Of a stretch of 64,000 nt of DNA, positions 1 to 11,925 are shown piece after piece. How positions within the stretch are numbered: position 1 is the stretch's first letter; each line of letters starts with the position of its first letter. The translations under genes and the position numbers were made by a program. The DNA comes from Pogona vitticeps (lineage: Eukaryota > Chordata > Lepidosauria > Squamata > Agamidae). The notes under the pieces are model-generated. The model saw only the letters and a program-made list of their open reading frames with translations, had not been told where the DNA came from and did not search any database. The DNA is taken from NCBI RefSeq assembly GCF_051106095.1, contig NC_135786.1:140620501-140684500 (forward strand), written 5' to 3'.

Positions 1-519
1 AGGGGGCTTCCTACAATAGGTAAAAACAGTATCTCCAGCCTACCTAGACTTGTCTTATTTATCAGCTTATTTATTTGTTGATATTTCTGCTTTTCACCAA
101 GAGTTCAGGGCGGCACCGATGGGCCCCTTTTTCTCAATTACCTAGAGACCCCAGAACTGTGGAAGCAGAGAACTGCCCCTGAATACTTCTCCCATACAGT
201 CAATGCAATGTAAATCTGTGCCTTTATCCTCAGGACACAAAAGTAGGGAGACGTTGGTCTGCTTTCAAATTAGGTGATCCTGTAATTTATGGGTGGCTCA
301 TGGGGGAGGGGGGTAGGAGAGATGTCTCTTCTGAAATTGTGGGAAGAGGGCCCTCCCCATTTGGTCCAGGAGCGGCATCTGCTGTAGTTGTCTCGAATTT
401 TCTGGTCTCTTAACCTGTGAAATGATTTGATATTCCGGTTGCCACAAAGATTCACATAGCAAGCGGTAAACAGCAGGCAAGAGTGTGAAGGCTCTCGCTG
501 GAGTGTCGTGCTCCCTCAA
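1..519. other. No recognisable gene at left edge
   Basis: No exon or classified repeat was recognised. Some of it may be the 5' part of the repeat-family copy that becomes recognisable after about 520, because the base composition (purine-rich, G-rich) is similar. The short ORFs here show no family resemblance. Confidence 0.4.
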
Positions 520-1300
520 AAAGGAACAAGAGGCTCAGACAAACCCGCCTGCACCACCCATCAAGACCAAACAGCAGGGAGTTGGTACCCGGGAATTGGA
601 GCGGGAACTGTTAAAGATGACAGTGGTCACCCAGACGGGATGAATTGGAGCGAAGGGGAGACGGGGAGAGGTCTGTCGTAGAGGCAGGAATGGGAAATAT
701 AACGGGAGGCAGACGTAATACCAGGAGGTTGGGAAATGATATGGGTAGAGGATTCTTGGACTGGGAAATGGGAGAAGGTACAGGTTCACAGAGGGGAAGC
801 TGATTACCGAAGAAGAAGGCGTCTACTGCAGCGTCCTTCTTATTGGGGGGAGTTTGAGGCCAGAGAGTGTCACAGGCGACTCAGAGAGGAGGAGGAGGCA
901 GTAGACAGGGAAGAGAGAGAGAGAGCGCCGAGCATGGTGTCTGGAAGAAGCCCAGAGGAGGGGGTACTTAACAGACCATGGACCCCTCTATGAGGAGAGG
1001 AAGACTCTTACGGGATGGAGGTGCGAGATGAAGAGACCACCCCATTACTAAACCTTGAGATAGAGACTTCTGAGTTGGAAAACAGTAATCCGTTTTTGAA
1101 AGAACTTTGGGATGAGTTGAGCTGTAACCCCTTTGTTAAAGACGTTTGGATGCCCTTGCTGGACCCGTTGGAGATGAGAGAAACTGCAGAAGCTGAGTTT
1201 GGACAAAAGGATTTATTGTTACACATTCCAATAAAAGCTAGTTATGATTTTTCAACATGAGTGTCTCCAGAATCTCAGTCAAAACTAGGGGAGGCAAAGT
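520..1300 (+). mobile_element. Broken copy of an unclassified repeat family with charged ORF (copy 1)
   Basis: The + strand reads as an Arg/Glu-rich protein containing a PSYWGE-type motif (about 838-855) and, further on, a TPLL motif (about 1038-1050) followed by acidic sequence with repeated NPF. The same two landmarks in the same order occur at 22030-22240. I do not know the family. An internal region of an LTR-type element is possible, so it is treated as a fossil. It looks broken. Confidence 0.45.
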
Positions 1301-1309
1301 ACGAACCCC

Positions 1310-1560
1310 CACACAAGCAGTTTATTTATATATATATCCCGCCCATCTGATAAATCTATACCACTCTGAGCGGCGAACAACAACATATATACAATTATAG
1401 TAACATAAATCCAAAATATCAATTAACAAAACATAACATAAATCATAAATAATAGATAGATAAGGAAAGAAAGATAAATTAAATTAGATTAAATGCTGGC
1501 AGGAGGGAAGGCCTTGACATAGAGCCATGTTTTTAGTTGAGTTTTAAATTATCTATCTCC
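1310..1560 (-). repeat. 3' tail of an L2/CR1-type LINE
   Basis: On the - strand this has the layout seen at the 3' end of the full-length LINE near 16030-16200: a short GC-rich palindromic block (gcc...gggcgg type) followed by an A/T-rich tail that is TAAA-like on the element strand. It is a 5'-truncated old copy lying next to the BovB fragment. Confidence 0.55.
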
Positions 1561-1569
1561 TGAGAAATC

Positions 1570-2530
1570 TATTTGTGGGACAGGAAGCAACAGTTAGAAC
1601 TGGATATGGAACAAATGATTGGTTCAAAATTGGGAGAGTAGTATGACAAGGCTATATATTGTCTTCCTGCTTATTTAACTTATATGCAGAATACATCATG
1701 CAAAAGGCAGGACTGGATGAGTCCCAAACTGGAATTAAGATTGCCGGAAGAAATATCAACAACCTCCGATATGCAGATGATACCACTCTGATGGCAGAAA
1801 GCGAGGAGGAATTAAGGAACCTCTTAATGATGGTGAAAGAGGAGAGTGCAAAAAACAGTCTGAAGCTCAACATCAAAAAAACTAAGATCATGGCCACTGC
1901 TCCCATCACCTCCTGGCAAATAGAAGGGGAAGATATGGAAGCAGTGACAGATTTTACTTTCTTGGGTTCCATGATCACTGCAGATGGTGACAGCAGCCAC
2001 AAAATTAAAAGACGCCTGCTTCTTGGGAGGAGAGCAATGACAAACCTAGACAGCATCTTAAAAAGCAGAGACATCACTTTGCCAACAAAGATCCACATAG
2101 TCAAAGCTATGATTTTTCCAGTATCAATGCATGGGAGAACGACCATAAAGAAGGCTGACCGGCGAAGAATTGATGCTTTTGAATTGTGGTGCTGGAGGAG
2201 ACTCTTGAGATCCCCTGGACTGCAAAGAAAACAACCCTATCCATTTTGAAAGAAATCAACCCTGAGTGCTCACTGGAAGGATAGATCCTGAAGCTAAGGC
2301 CCCAATACTTTGGCCATCTCATGAGAAGAGAAAAGACCCTGATGTTAGGAAAGTGTGAAGGAAAGAAGAAAAGGGGACGACGGAGGATGAGATGGTTGGA
2401 CAGTGTCACCAAAGTTGTCAACATGAATTTGACCCAACTCTTAGAGGTTGGAAGACAGGAGGGCTTGGCATGCTCTGGTCCATGAGGTCACGAAGAGTCA
2501 GACACGACTTGACGACTAAACAAACAACAA
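1570..2530 (+). mobile_element. BovB (RTE-clade) LINE, 5'-truncated
   Basis: Translation gives the C-terminal half of the BovB reverse transcriptase: a YADD catalytic box (RYADDTTLMAES, about 1770-1805), the LNIKKTKIM motif, the FLGSMITADGD motif, and the ELWCWRRLLR segment. The frame is intact from 1659 to 2249 and degrades after that. The 3' end (about 2490-2530) has the typical BovB terminus with GTCAGACACGACT and AACAACAA. RTE elements copy themselves by target-primed reverse transcription; this copy lacks the endonuclease and is dead. Confidence 0.9.
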
Positions 2531-3436
<906 letters not shown>

Positions 3437-3664
3437 TGAGTAAAAAATCAAAGTTGATTCAGCCACTGAAATGGCTAGATTCAGCTGCCAAAATGGCTCT
3501 TATTTTTAAAGAGTGCACTGAGAGCTGGCTGCTATGTCACAGCAATCTTTAGTGGTCTCTATATCAATCCAGAAGAGTGATTAATATAAATGAAATCTGT
3601 ATTTCTGCACCAGTTGCCTTTGTTGGATTGAGTTGTGGATGCATGGCCCTGTTTGCAATCAAAA

Positions 3665-4579
3665 TACAGTGGTGCCTCGACTTACAAAATTAATCCGTAT
3701 TGGAACAATGGCCGTAAGTTGAAATTTTCGTAAGTTGAAGCATCATTTCCCATAGGAATGCATTGAAAACCGATTAATCCCTTCCAGTTGAAGAAAAAAC
3801 TAACCCCACCCTCCAAATAAAAATAAAACACTGCAAGCCCCTGGGCCTGCAAAAAATAAATAAATCTAAAAATAAATGTAAACATAACCCCATCAGCCCA
3901 ATTCTACCCTGCAAAACCCACCCAAAACAGTTTAAAAAATGCAAAAAGTGGCACCTTACCTCACCATGAAGCCTCCTGGCCATGCTCAGCCGCGTGGGCT
4001 CCACCACCGCCGAAACTGTGGTTGGCGGGAGCCCTCTTTGAGCCAACCCGGCCTTTCTCCGCCGCCACACAGCTTTTCTGCCGCCGAAACCACTGCTGAT
4101 AAGCCCAACGTAAGGCTGGGAAGCCTGTGGCGGTGGCGAGAAAGGTTGGGAGGCCTCTGGCGGCGGCGGTCACAGTGGTGGGGAAGCCCGGGAAGCCTCC
4201 AGTGGCGGTGGGGAAGGTTGGGAGGCCTCTGGCGTTGGCGGGGAAGCCCAGGAAGCTTCCAATGGTGGTGGGGAGGCCTCTGGCAGCGGCAGTCACGGCG
4301 GCGGCGAACCCCAGGAGGTCTCTGGTGGCAGCGGTCACAGTGGCGCTGGAAGCCCGGGAGGCTGAGCCTCCCTTTTCCTAACTGTTGGGGTGAAAGAGCT
4401 ACAAAGAAGCAGCCTCTTTGCCACCAACGGTTTGACTTTCCCGCCCCTTTCCCCTGCTTTTTTTTCCATTTGTAAGTGGAAGCTCCGGTCACAAGTCGAA
4501 GCAGAATTTTGTGGCCAGAGCTTTTCGTAAGTCACATTTTTCGTAAGTAGGGATGTCCGTAAGTCAAGGCCCCACTGTA
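3665..4579. mobile_element. TA-flanked Tigger-like MITE with GC-rich core
   Basis: Both ends carry inverted CAGTGGTGCC-type termini next to a TA dinucleotide, as in Tc1/mariner-superfamily (Tigger/pogo-like) elements. The core (about 4100-4380) is a G-rich array of short GGCGGTGG-like repeats that produces long spurious ORFs on both strands. It lies in ROPN1L intron 1. Confidence 0.75.
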
Positions 4580-5018
4580 TGCAGTTGTTCAGTTCACTAT
4601 AAACCAAACAAACATCATGATACAGTATGGTAAATGCACAGAAATGTGCATCCATGGGTCCATTGACAATCAGTATAAACTTGCTAATTTGATTCACACT
4701 CTTTGGTGGTTAGACATAATCATCACAAAGATAACTGAATGTTGAAAATCTTGTCATTCCTAATTTCTATAATGTCTGTAAAGAAGGAAGTGTGAGATGC
4801 ATATTAACTGCTTTCACAAAGGGGGTCAATCCTTCCAGTTTGCAGTGACCCCAACAAAAAAAATCGGTTTCACATTCTAAAGGATTGCTAGTCTTTCATT
4901 TACATAGCGTGTGTGCAACATGGATCTTCTGTTCATATCCTGATTTTGAAAAGTTTAACTATATTTGTTTTTTTTGTTTTTAACAGTAACCTTATTTTTG
5001 TATTTGTCCTGTCATTAG
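4580..5018. other. ROPN1L intron 1 remainder
   Basis: AT-rich intron sequence with a polypyrimidine tract before the exon 2 acceptor. Nothing else was recognised. Confidence 0.6.
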
Positions 5019-5142
5019 ATATTTTTATGCTATGTCAAAGGGAGAACCACTTCCTGTGAAGGAACGTGTTGAACTGCCAGTGGCCACACAGAAAAATGAC
5101 ACAGGTCTGACACCAGGACTCCTTAAAATTTTGCATAAACAG
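5019..5142 (+). CDS. ROPN1L: ROPN1L coding exon 2
   Basis: Encodes the end of the RIIa region and the linker: YFYAMSKGEPLPVKER, then ATQKNDTGLTPGLLKILHKQ (residues 44-85). Acceptor CATTAG|A completes the split glycine codon from exon 1. Donor CAG|GTAAAA ends in phase 0. The human counterpart I recall reads YFSALSRGDPLPVKDR and TGLTQGLLKVLHKQ, so orthology is clear. Confidence 0.93.
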
Positions 5143-5308
5143 GTAAAAAAGTTGTTGCAGTACTTGTCTACGGAATTTGCAAAAAGAACTGAATCCTGGA
5201 AAAAAATAGTCCAGAGATTTTACATGGTTCATGCTGTCTAAATGAATGTTTTAGGTAATTTATCAAGATGATGCTTTGAGTTTCATATATGATATTCCTC
5301 CCCCCAAG

Positions 5309-5470
5309 CTTTCTGAAAAGGGAACTATAGAGACATCAGAACTCCAGAAAAAATGGAAGAACTTATGCTTGCCAATGGCACAGCTGTACAACCTCCTGCA
5401 CCTGGACAACTTTGTAGATGGAGTGGAATGGATGAAATTTTTTGCACTTGGTTGCAGTGCGCTTGGTGGG
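5309..5470 (+). CDS. ROPN1L: ROPN1L coding exon 3
   Basis: Encodes LSEKGTIETSELQKKWKNL through MKFFALGCSALGG (residues 86-139). I place the acceptor at CCCCCCAAG|CTT (5306-5309) because it gives exactly 19 residues between HKQ and KWKNL's end, as in human ROPN1L. The reading frame happens to stay open 54 nt further upstream to another AG (5253-5254), which would add 18 residues absent from the human protein. Donor GGG|GTACGT, phase 0. Confidence 0.85.
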
Positions 5471-5949
5471 GTACGTAGACTTGAAAAAGTCTTTCTTATC
5501 CAAAATGAAAATTGTATATTGAAACTGAATAGTTTTTTTAAGCCTGTGTGTCACTAGTTTGAATATTTTGCTTATTTTTTTGTAGCCAAATAAAGCAGAA
5601 GTTCTTGTGTGGTAACCAGACACATGTACAGTTACCACAAAAGACTGTTTCCACATTATTTGGTAGCAAGTGCTTGTTCTCTGAAGTGACTTTTGTAGGT
5701 CACATCCGGGTGAACAGATCACTTCCATGTAAACTTTATCTGGAATTAACTGTAATAGAAGTTAAATTGGAATTAAGGTCCTTTCTGTGCATATCCACGA
5801 TATGTGCTTTATTCCTGAATTAGCTGTCCTGGTGGCTACATATCTTGAGCTATATGTACAGTATCAGAACAGCCAAGAGTGAACATCTGAATTTGCCTTG
5901 TGTTCTCATGCAGAAGGCAGTAGTGTTTGATTGTTTTGGATCTTCTCAG

Positions 5950-6125
5950 TCTTTGCTCAGTTCCATGAAGCATGCCTGTGAAATTCTAACAAATGATCCA
6001 GAGGGAGGAGCAGCCCGCATTCCATATGATACCTTTGCATATATCTATTCCTACCTGTCAAGCTTAGATGAGGAAATATCGGAGGAATCTGTAGAGTCTT
6101 TCCTCAGAGCTCTTAAAGAAGAAGT
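5950..6125 (+). CDS. ROPN1L: ROPN1L coding exon 4
   Basis: Encodes SLLSSMKHACEILTNDPEGG, then RIPYDTFAYIYSYLSSLDEE and FLRALKEEV (residues 140-198). The acceptor TTCTCAG|TCT after a long T-rich tract gives the exact length of human ROPN1L (CEILTDDPEGG...); the open frame upstream to 5914 is accidental. The donor is GT|GTAAGT in phase 2. Without splicing, the frame meets TAA at 6127-6129 at once. The expected last exon (about 32 residues, NGMIGLSDFF-like in human) was not found in the window. Confidence 0.9.
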
Positions 6126-6210
6126 GTAAGTATTAACTGGATATGTGGATCTGTTACAGTCCAGTTCTGTAAGTATTAATTGGCTATGTGGATCTGTTAC
6201 AGTCCAGTTC
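6125..6210 (+). repeat. 43-bp tandem duplication including the exon 4 splice donor
   Basis: Two adjacent 43-bp units (6125-6167 and 6168-6210) differ at about two positions. Each begins TGTAAGTATT, so the 5' splice site consensus is present twice, 43 nt apart. Confidence 0.9.
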
Positions 6211-6408
6211 TGGCACTGGATCATGCTTCCTTCATAAAATTTGCATTGTAGTAGAACAGGCTCTGTTATGAAGTGATGTTTTGCAAAAGCAGATGAACAG
6301 TCTTGCTTTGCAGTTTACTTTAAAAGGTGGCTCTTAAGAGTCATTGGAAAGAGTTTAACAAACCATTTCTCCCTTAGCTGCTTTTTACAGTGTGCTACTT
6401 GGTTTCAT

Positions 6409-6738
6409 GGAGGGGCGTGGTGGTGCTGCAGGTTAAACCGCAGAAGCCTCTGTGCTGCAAGGTCGGAAGACCAGCAGTCATAAGATCAAGTCCACGTGGT
6501 GGAGTGAGCTCCCATCACTTGTCCCAGCTCCTGCCAAACTAGCAATTAGAAAGCATGCAAATGCGAGTAGATAAATAGGTACCACCATGGTGGGAAGGTA
6601 ATGGTGTTCCGTGTCTAGTCGCGCTGGCCACTGTCTTTGGACAAATGCTGGCTCTACGTCTTGGAAATGGGGATGAGCACCACCCCTAAAGTCGGACACG
6701 ACTGGACTAAATGTCAAGGGAAACCTTTACCTTTACCT
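6409..6738 (+). mobile_element. Squam1/Sauria SINE with 13-bp target duplication
   Basis: A tRNA-derived head with A- and B-box-like sequence (about 6412-6495), a body with GCATGCAAATGCGAGTAGAT, and a 3' end TCGGACACGACTGGACTAAA followed by ACCTTTACCTTTACC. This is the squamate-specific Squam1/Sauria family, mobilised by BovB. Flanking direct repeats TACTTGGTTTCAT lie at 6396-6408 and 6739-6751. It is full length. Confidence 0.93.
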
Positions 6739-6984
6739 TACTTGGTTTCATATATTAGTCTCAGAACTAGATTGATAAAAAAGAGATCACAAAGCAATAT
6801 TAGTGGTGTTTGCATCTTACAGCTTAGCAAAGGCTACAGCAGAGAACGGAACTGGAAGACATCTGTCCTCTTCCTTTGAAAAGGAAAGTGTTTGGTTTTG
6901 AAAGACAGCATTGTGAAACAATGTTCAATTATCTCAGGACATGACCATTGCATATTTTAGCCTCTGATCTCAGACATAGAGTTC

Positions 6985-7374
6985 CAGGAAAATCGCTGTT
7001 AAGCGAAAACATTGTAAAGCGAAAAAAAAACCCAATTGAAACACATTGAAACCCCTTCAGTGCGTTCCAATGGGTTCAAAACTCACCGTCCAGTGAAGAT
7101 CCTCCATAGGGCAGCCGTTTTCGCTGCCTGTCTTGCGAGGAATCCGTCCTAGAAAACAGCGGGGAGCCATTTTGTTTACCCGGCGGTCATTTTGAAACTG
7201 CTGATCAGCTGTTTTAAAATCGTCATTTTGCAAAGAATAGGTTCCCGAAGCAGGGAACCAATAATCGCAAAGCTAAAAAACCCCATTTAGACTATCATTT
7301 TGCGATCGCAAAAAGATAGTTGTAATGCGGTTTCACCATAATGCGGGGCAATCGTAAAGCGAGGCATGATTGTA
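6985..7374. mobile_element. Tigger-like MITE, left end decayed
   Basis: The right terminus (AGCGAGGCATGATTGTA) and internal repeats of the type 'AAGCGAAA' and 'GCAGGGAACC' match the other MITEs in the window. The left CAGTGG terminus is missing or eroded. Confidence 0.65.
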
Positions 7375-8530
7375 CTTAAGGTTTTTTAGTCTTTCAGTTG
7401 AGGTATTCCCTTTCTTCCTTTTACCCATCATATATTCCCTTCCTTTTCTCGCATTAATATAATGTAGCTTTTACATTTGCACTATACTAATCATAGTTAC
7501 TTTTATGAAGGTTTTGCATACTAGCTTTAGACCATAGCTTTATGCTCTTCTTTTACACTAACAATGGTTAGGGTTAATGCAGATCAACTGCTATTCTGTG
7601 ACTGATGCTGAAAGACAAAGAGATTGGGATTAGTGTAGAAAGCAAGAGAAGAGTGTCCGGGTTTTGCTCCTTAACTTGTTAATGTTAAGTTCAGAGAAGT
7701 TACTGCATCTGCATTAAGTCAAAATGCAACAGCATTCAGGTCCTGATTGAAATGCAATATTGTAATGTTCTGTGAAAATACTGTGCTAATTATTCCATAT
7801 GCCAGTGCTTTTGTGCTTGAATTGCATGCATGTGTAATGAGAGTAAATTTAGAATATTAATGAAATTAATATAGAATAAAGTGAATATAGGCTTTTAAAA
7901 AACGAATAATGTTTTGATTTTTTAAAAAATAGGTCATGTAAGGAATATATGGTTGGAGTTGCAGATTTTTCTTCTGTGCAGAAGAAGTTTTAAGACAAGA
8001 AAGGCAACAATGATAAAACTTCAGTACTCTAACTAATACAAAATAATGAAATAACATATTGTACACATGTAATACAAACTTTTGTTAATAATATTCCACA
8101 TGCAGTCTGTTTTTGTGTTCATAAAGTGATAGTAATGAAGTAATGCCTCACCATTTGATTGCCTAAAGTCAGACTGTGATGCTTTGTCAACCATGGAATG
8201 TTAGCTTTCGAAGAGGAGCATCCAGAGTCAATGGATCAAAGGAATATTTAAACTTTTAATTGCTGGGGATATTTACTTATTGGAATGCCATTATCACGTT
8301 GGCCATTCAGTAACATCTATGTAACTGCATATAGTGCAATATAAAACCATCTGGTTTTGACACATATTTCAGCACAGTAACCTACTACATAACTGCTAGA
8401 CTGCTGCTTGTTAAATTGAGAGGGACATAATACAAATTTTGCACAAATGGTTTCTGTGACTGCATGCTACATATAGCATTCTGGGCCACACTGTCCATTG
8501 ACTGGTACTAAATTATAAGTACACGCACAG
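7375..8530. other. Intergenic/intronic, no gene recognised
   Basis: AT-rich single-copy-looking sequence. I searched it for the missing last ROPN1L exon and saw nothing convincing. Confidence 0.5.
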
Positions 8531-8549
8531 ATATTTATAGAATTCACAG
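8531..8549. repeat. Left target-site duplication of the twin-primed LINE
   Basis: The 19-bp sequence ATATTTATAGAATTCACAG is identical to 10748-10766 and brackets the LINE insertion. Confidence 0.93.
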
Positions 8550-10704
8550 AGCCCGATGATATTCTGGGCAATTTTAATGGTTCTCTGTAGAGCTTTTTTG
8601 TCCGCTACAGAGCTTCTCCCAAACCATGCCAGAATGCCATAGGTTAGGACACTCTCAATGGTGCTACGATAGTATGACAGAAGTAAATGCTGAGATAAAT
8701 TTAACTTGCCGAGCATTCTCAGGAAATACAGCCTCTTCTGTGCCTTCTTCACTAGCATGTTGGCATTTATATTCCATGAGAGGTCCTCTGAAATGTAAGT
8801 GCCCAGAAATTTAAAACTACCAACTCTCTCCACTTCCTCGCCATTTATGTACAGTGGTAAATGTACATTTCTCTTCCTCCTAAAATCAATTATGAGTTCT
8901 TTAGTTTTTTTGATGTTAAATGTGAGATGATTTTCTTTACACCAAAGTATCAACCCTTGTACTTCTTTTCTATAAGCAGACTCATTGTTATTTATGAGCC
9001 CCATCACTGTTGTATCATCCGTAAATTTAATAATTGCGTTGGTGTTATACAGTGGGGTGCAATCATGTGTGTACAGGGAATAGAGGAAGGGACTTAGCAC
9101 ACAGCCCTGGGGAACTCCTGTACTTGGTACCAGGGTAGAAGAATGGTGAGATCCCATCCTTACTGACTGTGGCCTATCTGTCAGAAAGTCCTTTATCCAC
9201 ACGCAGATCTTCTGAAGTAATCCCAGGTTGATCATTTTAAAAAACAACCTATTTGGTAGAATGGTATTAAAAGCAGAGCTATAATCCACAAACAACAGCC
9301 TCACATAAGTTCCCTGATGTTCTAAGTGGCTCAATACAGTATGGAGTACAATGGACACAGCATCATCAGTAGATCTATTTCTCCTGTATGCAAATTGCCA
9401 TGGGTCCAAAGAAGGTGGAAGTCTAGCCTTAATGTAATCCAGCACCAATCTCTCAAAACATTTCATAATAACAGATGTTAAAGCTACTAGTCTATAGTCA
9501 TTGAGAGATACCACAGCTGACTGCTTGGGGACTGGCACTATAATAGATGTCTTCAGGCAAGTGGGGACAGAACACTGCAACAAGGATAAATTGAAAATAT
9601 CCGTAAAAACTGCAGCTAATTTTGCAGCGCAGCCCCTAACAACTCGTCCCGTGATTCCATCTGGTCCAGCTGCCTTTCGAACATTAATATTCTGAAAAGC
9701 GCATTTCACATCTGAAATCTGCAGTAGTAGTAGTTGTCTGTCGATGGTAGATTCTAGTGATGTATTATAGACAGTAGGTGCTGGAATAATGGTTGTTTCT
9801 GTTTCCACCTCAAAACAGCTGAAAAATTGATTTAACTGCTCAGCCAAAAAATCACTGCTTCTACTCAGACTGTTTTTGTTACTCTGCCCCGTGATTTGTC
9901 ATAGGCCACGCCATACCCGACGAGTGTCAGAACTCTCAAGATATTGCTCAATTCTCTGGCTGTACATAGCTTTGGCATCCCTAATGCCACTTTTCAGTTT
10001 AGGTCTGGCCTCTCTATACTGTAGTTCATCACCAGAATGAAAAGCAGCATTTCTGGCTTTTAGTAAAAGGTGCACTTCTCTATTTAGCCAAGGCTTGTTA
10101 TTAGAAAACACTCATACTTGTCTGGTGGTAGTAACAACATCGATGCAGCTTTTTATATAAAACAGTACTGTCGAGGCATAAGTATCAACATTGTCCTCCT
10201 CAAACAGTGCCCAATCAGTGCTCCTAAAGCAATCTTGAAGTTGCTCAGATGCACCCACTGGCCACACTCGTATTTCTCTAGTTGATGGTCTGATTCTGGA
10301 TGACATCTTCACATCCCACTGTCTGAGGAAGTCACACAGCATCCTGAGAGACTCTTCCCATCCTGCTTATAACTTTTTTGAACTCTTGCCGTCTGGCAGA
10401 AGATATAGAACAATTAAGACTCAGACCATACGTTTTCTGAATAGTTTTTATCCCAGAGCTATAATTGCACTTAATAATGAGCTTAAAGACCACCAGTAGT
10501 GAATAGTTAGTTGGACTGTGTTACTTGGCCTGCTGTGTAGATGTTTGTATTTTTAGTAAGTACTTTTAGTGGGTGGGGAGTGTTGGGGGATTTTTTAGTG
10601 GGTGGGGAGTGTTTGGGGAATTTTATGTGTGTGCATGTGTCTGGTCTCTGGGTGTCTGTGAATTTCATTGTATGAGTATACTGTGTATATACTTACAATG
10701 ACAA

Positions 10705-10747
<43 letters not shown>
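8550..10747. mobile_element. Rex1/L2-like (CR1 superfamily) LINE with 5' inversion
   Basis: A single insertion made of two opposite parts. The block at 8550 to about 10341 reads on the - strand: a pre-RT linker (LLKARNAAFHSGDE, RRVWRGL), then reverse transcriptase with DYSSAFNTI, GVPQGCVLSP, FTDDTTVMG (the usual FADD has A to T, catalytic aspartates kept), KTKELIIDFRR and FLGTYISEDLSW. It is one frame apart from two TGA stops (10112-10114, 9899-9901). The block from about 10342 to 10747 reads on the + strand: the C-terminal FELLPSGRRYRTIKTQTIR segment, a 3' UTR and a (TAAA)n tail. A few residues between the blocks are missing. This is the classic product of twin priming. Confidence 0.9.
10702..10747 (+). 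repeat. (TAAA)n tail of the LINE
   Basis: About eleven AAAT units forming the 3' tail of the inverted LINE, immediately followed by the right target duplication. Confidence 0.9.
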
Positions 10748-10766
10748 ATATTTATAGAATTCACAG
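10748..10766. repeat. Right target-site duplication of the twin-primed LINE
   Basis: Identical to 8531-8549 over all 19 bases. Confidence 0.93.
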
Positions 10767-10838
10767 TGACTTAAGTGCATCTCACTCTCACTTTCCTTCA
10801 GCACAACAAAAAGTGATTGAAACAGCTTTCATACCACA

Positions 10839-10844
10839 TTTATT
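10839..10844 (-). promoter_or_regulatory. SNRNP48: Probable SNRNP48 polyadenylation signal
   Basis: AATAAA on the - strand, about 140 nt beyond the SNRNP48 stop codon and before the LINE. It implies a short 3' UTR. Confidence 0.55.
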
Positions 10845-10982
10845 TAACACACAGGCAGCTGATATAATATAACCTAATAGACACTGCTGCAAAGCTGCAA
10901 TCTGATGCTACAGAGATGAAATGGATACAATTTAATTTCTAGTCCTTGTATTGCCCATGTACAGTTAAGGAAGATGTCCATT

Positions 10983-11022
10983 TTATTTTCTTCTTTTGTG
11001 ACTATGATGCCTGTCCTCATCT
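10983..11022 (-). CDS. SNRNP48: SNRNP48 coding exon 9 (last)
   Basis: After the acceptor TTTCAG, the exon supplies the third base of a split Arg codon and then DEDRHHSHKRRK followed by TAA (10983-10985). The human tail I recall ends GERHHSHKRRKQKI, so the match is specific although the exon is only 40 nt. It lies downstream of a GC donor (see exon 8). Confidence 0.88.
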
Positions 11023-11436
11023 CTGAAACAAAGATCAAGCATTATTTAAGATTTCTGCAGACTGAAAGAAGTAAACTTTAGGCAAACAGCAGACTATAGT
11101 GGGGAAGAACTGTGGAATGTGCTTACCACATCGCCACATTTCAGCATGTGCGTACATACATACATAATTTACTTGTGGCTCTTTTGAGTAATGTATCCTT
11201 TGCCTAATTTCTGTAAAGTATTCAACACTTCAAACAACTTCTCTAAGCATGACCTCTTTTGGTTCTGACTTCTTACTCCTTTCTCTCTTCACAAGAATGT
11301 TCAAGGGTTTTTATCCTTGAAAACTGGATGGCCCAGTTCTGAAATTTTTTGGAACTATGCTGCTTATAAAGTGAATTAAATTCTTATTTTTGTATACAGG
11401 TGCATGTTACATACAGCACTGATGTTACCTGTCTGT
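11023..11436. other. SNRNP48 intron 8, left part
   Basis: AT-rich intron; nothing recognised. Confidence 0.5.
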
Positions 11437-11925
11437 CATGGGTTGGAGGGAAAGTTCCATCCTATGGGGAGTGGAAGGCGGGACATCAGGAGGAGGGGCT
11501 GTACTGTATATATATGTGGAGTTTCTGTAGGAGAGCTAAGGAGAAGCTGGAGAAGAGCTGAGAGAAGAAGCTTGAGTGGGAGTCTGTGTGTCAGACAGGG
11601 TACTACTGTGTGTCAGTCAGTACCAACCTGATAGGTTCAGGTGTCTGTATGGTTAGCCAGAACTGATAGGTTCAGGGTCTGTGCTTCAAGTTAAGTGTTC
11701 TGTGTGAACCAAACTGTGTGTATGTATGATTGAGACTAAGCCACGTTACTGTATCTTATTCACCTGATCATTTTATTTTCCCTGTGTGTTATGTAAATAA
11801 ACCTTGTTCTTTTATTTGTTTAAAAATCCATCCCTGGTCTGTGTGACTTCTTATAGGGAATGGTTGGTGGCAGCTTAGTGAAACTGTGGTATATCCCAGT
11901 AGGTCTGGGTTTGTCACAGTGCATT
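11437..11925 (+). mobile_element. Solo LTR-like element
   Basis: About 480 bp starting TGTCATGGG and ending TTTGTCACA, with a TATATATA box near 11505, an AATAAA signal near 11798 and a TTGGTGGCAGC block near the 3' end. These are the features of a solo LTR from a retrovirus-like or Ty3/gypsy-type element. No internal region lies beside it. The family is uncertain and the copy is a fossil in SNRNP48 intron 8. Confidence 0.55.

Noticed and set aside
3939-4492. Trp/Arg/Gly-rich frames on both strands near 4 kb.
   Set aside because: They lie in the GC-rich core of a MITE and reflect its short repeats.
6820-6880. KGYSRERNWKTSVLFL frame after a CAG/TTAG acceptor, in the right phase for the last ROPN1L exon.
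   Set aside because: No convincing match to the conserved NGMIGLSDFFFP block.
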